From an uncultured Clostridia bacterium (GTDB lineage Bacteria; Bacillota; Clostridia; Oscillospirales; CAG-272): a DNA stretch of 9,956 nucleotides. The translations under genes were made by a program, and so were the position numbers. Positions 1-5,884 of the stretch are shown piece by piece. Within the stretch, counting starts at the first letter, position 1. Every line of letters begins with the position of its first letter. Under the pieces are notes generated by a model. That model had not been told where the DNA came from. It made no database searches and saw only the letters and a program-made list of their open reading frames with translations. The stretch lies in contig CAMOLD010000042.1 of NCBI GenBank assembly GCA_946618395.1, positions 1-9,956 of the forward strand, in the 5' to 3' direction.

Positions 1-635
1 TCGTCAATGTTTGCATGATGACCGGAAACAAGAATTTCGGGCACGGTTTTGCCATGGAATTCATAGGGGCGCGTATATTGCGGATACTCCAACATTCCCG
101 AGGAAATGCTCTCTTTTTCGTAGCATTCCGGGTCCGAAAGAACGCCAGGCAAAAGCCGCGCAACGCTATCCACCAGAATACACGCCGGAATTTCGCCGCC
201 GGTGAGGACAAAATCGCCAATGGAAATTTCCTCGTCCACAATCTCGTCCAGAATGCGCTGATCTACGCCTTCGTAATGTCCGCAAAGCAGGATCAGATTC
301 TCGTAGCCGTTTGCCAGTTCTTCGGCTTTTTTCTGGTTCAATACCTGCCCTGCCGGAGAAAGATAGATGACACGCCGTTTGCCTGAAAAGCCGTCGATAT
401 CCTGTTGTTTGAGGACCGCCTGATAGCAGTTCCAGATGGGCGGTGCCATCATCAGCATCCCCTTGCCGCCTCCGTAAGGTGTGTCGTCCACGCGGCGGTG
501 CTTATCCTCGGTATAGTCGCGGATGTTGAAAAGATGAACGTCCATTGCCCCGTTCTTTTGCGCTCTGCCCAAAATGCTTTCGCCAAGAACGGTTCCCACA
601 AGCTCCGGGAACAAGGTCATAATATCAAATCTCAT
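1..635 (-). CDS. trmD: tRNA (guanine-37-N1)-methyltransferase TrmD, 3' end missing
   Basis: TrmD transfers a methyl group from S-adenosylmethionine to N1 of G37 in tRNAs with a G at position 36, which prevents +1 frameshifting. It is a cytosolic SPOUT-family homodimer with a trefoil knot. Reading down from the ATG at 635-633, 211 codons are visible before the left edge. They begin MRFDIMTLFPEL and contain RRVDDTPYGGGKGM (about residues 47-60), LLCGHYEGVDQR (116-127), SIGDFVLTGGEIPA (138-151) and LVDSVARLLPG (154-164). The glycine-rich segments form the SAM-binding knot, and the Asp of VDSVAR matches the conserved catalytic acid of the family. Visible sequence ends near SGHHANID, so only a C-terminal tail of perhaps 20-40 residues is missing. 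The start overlaps the rimM stop by 4 bases (ATGA), implying translational coupling. YGGGKGM replaces the more usual YGGGxGMVM with only minor change. Identification is secure. Confidence 0.95.
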   Translation of the reverse strand, partial: MRFDIMTLFPELVGTVLGESILGRAQKNGAMDVHLFNIRDYTEDKHRRVDDTPYGGGKGMLMMAPPIWNCYQAVLKQQDIDGFSGKRRVIYLSPAGQVLNQKKAEELANGYENLILLCGHYEGVDQRILDEIVDEEISIGDFVLTGGEIPACILVDSVARLLPGVLSDPECYEKESISSGMLEYPQYTRPYEFHGKTVPEILVSGHHANID

Positions 636-1156
636 ACGTTTTCGGCGCCTCCATCCAAAAGCCCGGGAATGGGAGCCACGTAAACCGCATCCTCAATGTC
701 CACCCGTTTGACGAATGCCGGAACGTTTGGCAAGAGGGCTTCTCCGCCCGGCGTTTTGACCGTAAAAAGCGCGTTTTTTCCGCGCGTATCCACCGAAAGG
801 ATCTTGCCAAGCTCTTCTCCCGTTTCAAAATGTCTGACCGGCAAGCCGATCACGTCAACCAAAAAGAAGGCGTCATCGGGCAGTTTCAAATCCTCTCTTG
901 CCGCATATACGATTCTGCCGCGCAAAGCGTTTGCCGCATCCTCGTCGGTCACGCCTTCCAGCTCGGCAATGACAAACATGCCCAAAACCGAAGCCTTGTT
1001 GACCTTTACGGAGCGATAACTCCCCTTTTCTTCCAGCCAAAAAACAGGCAGTGCGGCAAGATCACGCGGACGGTCGCAAAAAGATTCCAGCTTGACCGCG
1101 CCGCGAAAACCGTGTGTATTGATGATTTTTCCGCATTCCAGATACGCGTGTTTCAT
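632..1156 (-). CDS. rimM: 16S rRNA maturation factor RimM
   Basis: RimM assists assembly of the 30S subunit head, binding ribosomal protein S19 and helping process 16S rRNA. The 174-residue product has the family's usual length. The N-terminal RimM barrel starts ECGKIINTHGFRGAVKLE (about residues 7-24). A PRC-barrel domain follows, with DDAFFLVDVIGLPV (about 93-106), LLPNVPAFVKRVDI and a closing IPGLLDGG. The ATG at 1156-1154 is chosen because AAAGGAG (1170-1164) lies 7 bases upstream and the protein then begins with the conserved ECGKI segment. A longer in-frame start near 1222 would add 22 unconserved residues and overlap the promoter. The TGA stop overlaps the trmD start, so the two form an operon. 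In many Firmicutes rimM follows rpsP and a KH-protein gene. Here it is the first gene after its own promoter. Confidence 0.95.
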   Translation of the reverse strand: MKHAYLECGKIINTHGFRGAVKLESFCDRPRDLAALPVFWLEEKGSYRSVKVNKASVLGMFVIAELEGVTDEDAANALRGRIVYAAREDLKLPDDAFFLVDVIGLPVRHFETGEELGKILSVDTRGKNALFTVKTPGGEALLPNVPAFVKRVDIEDAVYVAPIPGLLDGGAENV

Positions 1157-1193
1157 GCGCACTCTCCTTTCCGGCGGTTGAAATGATGATATT

Positions 1194-1222
1194 ATTATAT
1201 CACGCCAGGAAGGAAAAAGCAA
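1194..1222 (-). promoter_or_regulatory. predicted sigma-A promoter of rimM-trmD
   Basis: On the minus strand there is TTGCTT (1222-1217), a 17-base spacer, and a perfect TATAAT (1199-1194). Transcription would start near 1187, giving a leader of about 30 bases before the rimM ATG. The -35 matches consensus only in TTG, but the -10 and spacing are ideal. The nearest gene upstream on this strand lies far away, and the facing gene yajC is divergent, so a promoter is required here. Confidence 0.75.
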
Positions 1223-1290
1223 CGCTTCGACTTTATTTTTTCATTTTTCAAACTTTTTTTGCAATAAAAGCATGATTTTTTGAAAAAAAG

Positions 1291-1341
1291 AAAAAGAATT
1301 TACAAAAAAGACTTGCAACCAACGGCTTTTTGCGGTAAAAT
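1291..1341 (+). promoter_or_regulatory. predicted yajC promoter with A-rich upstream element
   Basis: TTGCAA (1313-1318) and TAAAAT (1336-1341) are separated by exactly 17 bases. The start point would be near 1348, leaving a 26-base leader to the yajC ATG. Just upstream, 1291-1310 is a run of A and T with a six-A block at 1304-1309. This resembles the UP element contacted by the RNA polymerase alpha subunit, with the proximal A-tract a base or two from its ideal place. The segment between the rimM and yajC promoters (1223-1290) is very AT-rich and shows nothing else I can name. Confidence 0.7.
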
Positions 1342-1373
1342 AAGGTATCGAAACCAAATGGAGGAGTTTGAAT

Positions 1374-1685
1374 ATGAACATTTTTACCAATCTTGCTTTT
1401 AACGCTTCCAGCCTGCTCTTACCCGGTATGCTGGTGGTTATGGTTGTTGTTTTCTACTTTTTCGGCATTCGTCCGCAAAAGAAGAAAGAGAGAGAGGACA
1501 ACGACATGCGGAGCAACCTTGCCGTTGGGGATGAGATTACCACCATTGGCGGCATTATTGGAAAGATTGTCAGCATCAAAGAGGAAACCTGCGTGATTGA
1601 AACGGCGCACGAGCGCACCAAAATTCGCATTCTCAAAACGGCGATCGCCCGCGTGGATGTGAAAGCCGAAGACGCCGCCGACTGA
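1374..1685 (+). CDS. yajC: preprotein translocase accessory subunit YajC
   Basis: YajC is a small single-span inner-membrane protein that associates with SecD-SecF and the SecYEG channel during protein export and membrane insertion. The product has 103 residues, typical for the family. A hydrophobic helix (about residues 13-31, LLLPGMLVVMVVVFYFFGI) is followed directly by the diagnostic basic segment RPQKKKERE, then the conserved soluble part GDEITTIGGIIGKIVSI and a short acidic tail. The ATG at 1374 is preferred because GGAGGAG (1360-1366) is 7 bases upstream. A TTG at 1368 lies only one base from that site. secD and secF, often downstream of yajC, are absent. A terminator follows and then a small membrane gene. 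Confidence 0.95.
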   Translation: MNIFTNLAFNASSLLLPGMLVVMVVVFYFFGIRPQKKKEREDNDMRSNLAVGDEITTIGGIIGKIVSIKEETCVIETAHERTKIRILKTAIARVDVKAEDAAD

Positions 1686-1701
1686 TTTTTCCCCTTTGCA
1701 T

Positions 1702-1757
1702 AAAAAGACCTTTGCGCGCATATTCTGGAAACAGAAATCGCACAAAGGTCTTTTTTT
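1702..1757 (+). terminator. intrinsic terminator after yajC with nested hairpin
   Basis: Thirteen bases at 1702-1714 (AAAAAGACCTTTG) are perfectly complementary to 1743-1755, and the 3' arm ends in a run of seven T. The 28-base loop is not featureless. It contains TTCTG (1723-1727), GAAA (1728-1731) and CAGAA (1732-1736), a second hairpin capped by a GNRA tetraloop. The T-run ends two bases before the AAGGAGG of the next gene, so this could either end yajC transcripts or throttle read-through. Confidence 0.8.
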
Positions 1758-1772
1758 CAAGGAGGAAAACCT

Positions 1773-2216
1773 ATGAACCACCAAAAAGCAAAAAAAGCCG
1801 CCAAAACAACGCCGGGCGGATGGAAACCCGCAATGTTTGCTTTTGCGCTTTCCCTTTTCATCGGCGGTGCTTTGATCTTGCTTGCATCGTTTGCCGCAAA
1901 CCTGACTTCCGACCCCGGAAAATGGATTCGCCCCCTTGCCATTCTTGCCGCCGCGCTGACCTATCTGATCGCCGGGGCGATTGCCGCAAAATTCCGCCCG
2001 GATGCCCCTTTGGCCGCCGGAACGGTGAACGGGTTGGTTCTTTCGGCGCTTTCCCTGGTGGTTTCCCTGCTGTTCCGCAAAACGGCGTCTCCGCTCCCTG
2101 CCTATGCCTCGGCATTGCTTCATGCCGGCATGATCCTGCTCTCGCTCCTGGGCGCCTATTTGATCGTCCTGAAACAAAAAAGAACGCCGGGAAAGAAAAA
2201 GCGCAAGCACAGATGA
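1773..2216 (+). CDS. four-helix membrane protein, TIGR04086/YrzE-like
   Basis: The function is unknown. The 147-residue product has a basic N-terminus (NHQKAKKAAKTTPGGWKP), four predicted membrane helices (about residues 20-43, 49-70, 80-99 and 108-132) and a strongly basic tail (KQKRTPGKKKRKHR) that should stay in the cytoplasm. Four helices, small size and position just after yajC match the TIGR04086 family (Bacillus YrzE), which often sits near yajC in Firmicutes. That assignment rests on topology and context, since no diagnostic motif is visible. AAGGAGG (1759-1765) sits 7 bases before the ATG, so translation should be efficient. Only 15 bases separate the ATG from the preceding terminator, leaving no normal room for a separate promoter. 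A weak TTGCAT (1696-1701), 17 bases, CATATT (1719-1724) is the only candidate. Expression may depend on read-through from yajC. Confidence 0.7.
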   Translation: MNHQKAKKAAKTTPGGWKPAMFAFALSLFIGGALILLASFAANLTSDPGKWIRPLAILAAALTYLIAGAIAAKFRPDAPLAAGTVNGLVLSALSLVVSLLFRKTASPLPAYASALLHAGMILLSLLGAYLIVLKQKRTPGKKKRKHR

Positions 2217-2226
2217 TTTTTTGATG

Positions 2227-2258
2227 AAAAAGGTGTGTGGCATCCACGCACCTTTTTT
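2227..2258 (+). terminator. intrinsic terminator after the TIGR04086-like gene
   Basis: A 14-base stem (2227-2240 with 2244-2257, one G-T wobble) closes a tiny CAT loop and ends in six T. The A-run on the 5' side means it could also work on the other strand. It separates the yajC cluster from the ABC transporter operon. Confidence 0.85.
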
Positions 2259-2271
2259 ATATTTTTTCGTT

Positions 2272-2313
2272 TGTTCATTGTATGTTCATATATATTTTTT
2301 AAAATGTTATATA
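2272..2313 (+). promoter_or_regulatory. predicted promoter and tandem repeat upstream of the ABC operon
   Basis: TTCATA (2285-2290), 17 bases, and TATATA (2308-2313) form a sigma-A-like promoter, helped by TG one base before the -10 (2305-2306, extended -10). Two copies of TGTTCAT (2272-2278 and 2283-2289) lie 11 bases apart, one helical turn, and the second overlaps the -35. This is a plausible regulator site, but no regulator gene is present. The leader to the first gene is about 45 bases. Confidence 0.5.
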
Positions 2314-2365
2314 CTATAAGTAGAAGCCCCGTTTTTTCGGGCAACCGGAGGAATTGAACGAAGAA

Positions 2366-4093
2366 ATGAGAAAATTGTTTCCGTTTTTGAAACCATACCG
2401 CAAGGAAACCGCGCTGGCTCCCTTTTTTAAGCTTTTGGAAGCCTGCTTTGACCTCCTTGTGCCGCTGATTGTCAAGCAAATCATTGACGTCGGCATTCAA
2501 AACCAGGACAAGCCTTATATTTGGAAGATGATTGGCGTTCTTGGTGCGTTTGCCGTTGTGGGGCTGATTTGCGCCTTGACGGCACAATATTTCGCGGCGC
2601 GCGCGGCAGTCGGGTTTGGAACCGCTTTGCGAAGCGAGCTCTTCCGCAAAATTCAAAGCTTTTCCTATCAGGAAACCGACCGCTCCGGCATTGATACGCT
2701 GATTACCCGAATGACATCGGACGTCAATCAGATTCAATCCGGCATCAATTTAACGCTCCGGCTGTTGCTCCGCTCCCCCATCATCGTTCTTGGCGCGGTC
2801 ATTCTTGCGTTCACCGTTGACGTCAAGGGAGCGCTGGTATTCGTTGTTGCCATTCCTTTGTTGGCGGCAGTGGTATTCTCCCTGCTCTTGGTCGGATTTC
2901 CGCTTTACAACCGGGTGCAAAAAGACCTGGACCGCGTGACGGGTTTGACCCGCGAAACGCTGACCGGCGCGCGCGTGATTCGTGCTTTTCGCCGCGAGGA
3001 AGAAGAAACCGCGCGCTTTGACGATGCAAACCACGAGCACCGGCGCGCGCAAAAACTGGTTGGAAACATCTCCGCGCTGATGAACCCCCTCACCCTGCTT
3101 TTGGTGAACGGCGGATTGATCGCCCTCCTTCTTTCGGGTGCCGTCCGGGTAGAATCTGGCGCAATGTCTACCGGCGCGGTGATTGCGCTGACAAACTATA
3201 TGGCGCAAATCCTTGTGGAGCTGGTCAAATTTGCAAACACCGTTTTTGCAGTTAACAAGGCGCTTGTTTGCGCCAAGCGGGTGGAAACCGTTTTGGAAAC
3301 GCCCGGCGGAATGCCTGTAACATCGCAGGAGAAAGCCGAAAACACCGATTCGATTGTTGCATTTGACAAGGTTTCCATGACCTATGCCGGGAATGCCGCG
3401 CCCTCCCTTTCGGGCATTCATTTTGCGGTAAAGCCGGGGGAAACGATTGGCATTATCGGCTCGACCGGCTCCGGAAAATCCACATTGGTCAATTTGATTC
3501 CCCGATTTTATGACGTCACGGACGGGAGCGTTACCGTAATGGGCAAAGACGTTCGCGCCTGGGAATTGAAAGAATTGCGCAGTCAAATTGCGGTCGTTCC
3601 GCAAAAGGCGGCGCTTTTCAGCGGCACAGTCCGCTCCAATTTGCTTTGGGGCAACGAAAGCGCTACCGACGACGCGCTTTGGGACGCGCTGACCGCGGCA
3701 CAGGCAGCAGAGTTTGTTGCCGAAAAAGAAGGCGGACTTGACGCCCCCGTAGCGCAAAACGGCAAAAACTTTTCGGGCGGGCAACGGCAACGACTGACCA
3801 TTGCGCGCGCGTTGGTTCGCAAAGCGAAAATTTTGATTCTGGACGACAGCGCTTCGGCGCTGGATTATGCAACCGAATCCGCCCTGCGGACGGCGTTGCG
3901 AAATTTGCCCGAAAAGCCGACCATCTTTATCATCTCTCAAAGAACCGCCTCCATTCGCCATGCCGACCGCATTTTGGTTTTGGAGGACGGACAAGCCGTT
4001 GGGCTTGGAACACACGAAGAATTGCTGGACAACTGCCCCGTTTACCGCGAAATTTATGATTCGCAGTTCAAAAAAGGGGGTGAGACCGCATGA
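2366..4093 (+). CDS. heterodimeric ABC exporter, half-transporter with degenerate ATPase site
   Basis: This is a type IV (ABCB/MDR-like) half-transporter: a six-helix membrane domain (about residues 15-300) fused to a nucleotide-binding domain (about 333-575). It shows Walker A GSTGSGKST (365-373), a canonical signature FSGGQ (469-473) and Walker B ILILD ending at D493. The next residue is D494 where the catalytic Glu should be, and the H-loop His is replaced by Q525 (ISQR). These two losses mark the inactive-site partner of heterodimers such as TM287/288, LmrCD and BmrCD. The C-terminal YREIYDSQF also fits that group. Such pairs export drugs, lipids or peptides; the substrate here is unknown. 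The ATG at 2366 gives the usual MRKLFPFLKPY start but lies 14 bases after GGAGG (2347-2351). A TTG at 2354, adding MNEE, lies only 2 bases after it. The stop overlaps the partner gene's start. Confidence 0.92.
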   Translation: MRKLFPFLKPYRKETALAPFFKLLEACFDLLVPLIVKQIIDVGIQNQDKPYIWKMIGVLGAFAVVGLICALTAQYFAARAAVGFGTALRSELFRKIQSFSYQETDRSGIDTLITRMTSDVNQIQSGINLTLRLLLRSPIIVLGAVILAFTVDVKGALVFVVAIPLLAAVVFSLLLVGFPLYNRVQKDLDRVTGLTRETLTGARVIRAFRREEEETARFDDANHEHRRAQKLVGNISALMNPLTLLLVNGGLIALLLSGAVRVESGAMSTGAVIALTNYMAQILVELVKFANTVFAVNKALVCAKRVETVLETPGGMPVTSQEKAENTDSIVAFDKVSMTYAGNAAPSLSGIHFAVKPGETIGIIGSTGSGKSTLVNLIPRFYDVTDGSVTVMGKDVRAWELKELRSQIAVVPQKAALFSGTVRSNLLWGNESATDDALWDALTAAQAAEFVAEKEGGLDAPVAQNGKNFSGGQRQRLTIARALVRKAKILILDDSASALDYATESALRTALRNLPEKPTIFIISQRTASIRHADRILVLEDGQAVGLGTHEELLDNCPVYREIYDSQFKKGGETA

Positions 4094-5859
4094 AAGCCCC
4101 CAAAAAAAGCAAACGCTTTGATAAAAGCACCGCGCGCCGCATTCTTGCCCTTTTGCGCACGGAATTGCCGTTCTTGATTCTCTCGCTCCTGTGCGCCGCC
4201 GCTTCCTCGGTTCTGCTGTTGGTCATTCCGCTGTTGACCGGAAACGCCATTGATTGGATGGTTGGAAAAGGCAACGTGAATTGGAACGGCGTTGTCAAAA
4301 TTGCCATTCAAATCGGCATTTGCGTCCTTGTGACCGCGCTGGCGCAATGGTTGATGAACGCACTGAACAACCGTATGGTTTACGGAATGGTTTACCGACT
4401 GCGGAAAGACGCATTTGAAAAACTGCAACGTTTGCCGATTGCCTATCTGGATTCCCATGCGGCGGGCGAAACCGTCAGCCGGATGATTGCCGACGCCGAG
4501 CAGTTCAGCGAAGGACTTTTGCTTGGGTTTAACCAATTCTTCACCGGCATCATCACCATTTTCGGCACCATCGGCATCATGTTTTTCATCAGCCCGGCGG
4601 TTGCCACCGTTGTCATTTTCATTACGCCGCTTTCCCTGTTTGTTGCTTCCTTCATCGCTTCGCGCACCTACAAGCTCTTCCAAAAGCAGTCCGAAGTCCG
4701 CGCCGAAGAAACGGCTATGATTGACGAATATATCGGCAACCACAAGGTAGTTTCGGCTTTCGGGCAGGAGGATGCCGCGCAAAAACGATTTGACGAAATC
4801 AACAACCGGTTGCAAAAATGCTCGCTCAAAGCGCTGTTCCTTTCCTCCACCACCAATCCGGGAACGCGGTTTGTGAACAATTTGGTTTATGCCGGCGTTG
4901 CGCTGGCGGGCGCCATGCTCTGTTTTCCCTTGGGCGCCGCCGCCTTTACCGTTGGACGATTGACGGCGTTTCTTGCCTATGCAACACAATATACCAAACC
5001 CTTTAACGAAATTTCCGGCGTTGTTGCCGAAATTCAGAACTCGCTTGCCTGCGCCGCCCGGCTGTTTGAACTGCTGGACGAAAAGCCGGTTCCGCCGGAT
5101 GCGGAAGGCGCACTCACTTTGCAAAACGTTTCCGGCGCGGTATCCCTTTCGGGCGTTGCCTTCTCCTATACGCCCGACCGCGAGCTGATCCGCGATTTGA
5201 ACCTGGATGTTGCGCCCGGGCAGCGCGTTGCCATTGTTGGCCCCACCGGTTGCGGCAAAACAACCGTAATCAACCTTTTGATGCGTTTTTATGACGTGGA
5301 CAGCGGCAGTATTTCAATTGACGGCACCGATATTCAAAAAATCAAGCGCGCTTCCCTGCGCGCCTCGTGGGGCATGGTTTTGCAGGAGACCTGGCTACGC
5401 GCCGCAACCGTGCGCGAAAATATTGCCATGGGCAAACCCGAAGCTACTATGGATGAAATTGTTGCCGCCGCGCGCGCCGTTCATGCCGACTCCTTTATTC
5501 GCCGTCTGCCGCAAGGGTATGACACCGTTCTTGGCGAAAACGGCGGTTCGCTCTCGCAGGGGCAAAAGCAACTGCTTTGCATTGCAAGGGTGATGCTGGC
5601 GCCTCCGCCCATGCTGATTTTGGACGAGGCAACCTCCTCCATTGACACGCGCATGGAATTAAAAATCCAAAACGCCTTTGCCGGGCTGATGCGCGGCAGA
5701 ACATCCTTTATTGTGGCGCATCGGCTTTCCACCATCGAGGAGGCAGACGTCATCCTGGTCATGCGCGACGGGCATATTATAGAACAGGGATCCCATAAGG
5801 AACTGCTGAAAACCGGCGGTTTCTATGCACACCTATACAACAGTCAATTTGAACATTGA
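4090..5859 (+). CDS. heterodimeric ABC exporter, half-transporter with catalytic ATPase site
   Basis: This is the second half-transporter, 589 residues, with six membrane helices (about 20-305) and an ATPase domain (about 350-589). Walker A is GPTGCGKTT (384-392), Walker B ends at D512 with catalytic E513 present, and the H-loop has H544 (VAHR). Its signature motif is LSQGQ (488-492) instead of LSGGQ, as in TM288. In the dimer, this protein's Walker motifs would pair with the partner's intact SGGQ to make the working site, while its SQGQ would face the partner's degenerate site. The Q-loop region reads LQETWLRAATVRENI, where relatives usually have WLFxGTIxENI, a local divergence. It starts inside the previous gene with a 4-base ATGA overlap and a purine-rich GGGGGTGAG site (4076-4084) 5 bases upstream. 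This suggests coupled, equimolar synthesis. Confidence 0.93.
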   Translation: MKAPKKSKRFDKSTARRILALLRTELPFLILSLLCAAASSVLLLVIPLLTGNAIDWMVGKGNVNWNGVVKIAIQIGICVLVTALAQWLMNALNNRMVYGMVYRLRKDAFEKLQRLPIAYLDSHAAGETVSRMIADAEQFSEGLLLGFNQFFTGIITIFGTIGIMFFISPAVATVVIFITPLSLFVASFIASRTYKLFQKQSEVRAEETAMIDEYIGNHKVVSAFGQEDAAQKRFDEINNRLQKCSLKALFLSSTTNPGTRFVNNLVYAGVALAGAMLCFPLGAAAFTVGRLTAFLAYATQYTKPFNEISGVVAEIQNSLACAARLFELLDEKPVPPDAEGALTLQNVSGAVSLSGVAFSYTPDRELIRDLNLDVAPGQRVAIVGPTGCGKTTVINLLMRFYDVDSGSISIDGTDIQKIKRASLRASWGMVLQETWLRAATVRENIAMGKPEATMDEIVAAARAVHADSFIRRLPQGYDTVLGENGGSLSQGQKQLLCIARVMLAPPPMLILDEATSSIDTRMELKIQNAFAGLMRGRTSFIVAHRLSTIEEADVILVMRDGHIIEQGSHKELLKTGGFYAHLYNSQFEH

Positions 5860-5884
5860 ATAATCTTATTTCACGGGAGGTATC

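Noticed and set aside
15..683. Plus-strand open frames over the left end
   Set aside because: They are antisense to trmD, whose minus-strand product is recognisable throughout, and they lack ribosome binding sites and family features.
1253..1290. CTTTTTTT / AAAAAAAG inverted repeat in the rimM-yajC gap
   Set aside because: It consists of A and T runs with a 22-base loop in very AT-rich DNA, and is likely chance or promoter-related curvature.
1419..2247. Minus-strand open frames opposite yajC and the small membrane gene
   Set aside because: They run across both terminators and yajC, have no plausible start signals, and encode biased sequence.
2326..2342. Small GC hairpin with a T-loop in the exporter leader
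   Set aside because: Only four pairs plus a bulge form, with no U-run after it, so neither a terminator nor a riboswitch can be supported.
2750..5124. Long minus-strand open frames of 421 and 356 codons within the exporter genes
   Set aside because: They lie opposite clear ABC exporter reading frames. Their products are low-complexity, rich in Arg, Gln, Gly and Asn, as expected for antisense readings of genes with this codon bias.
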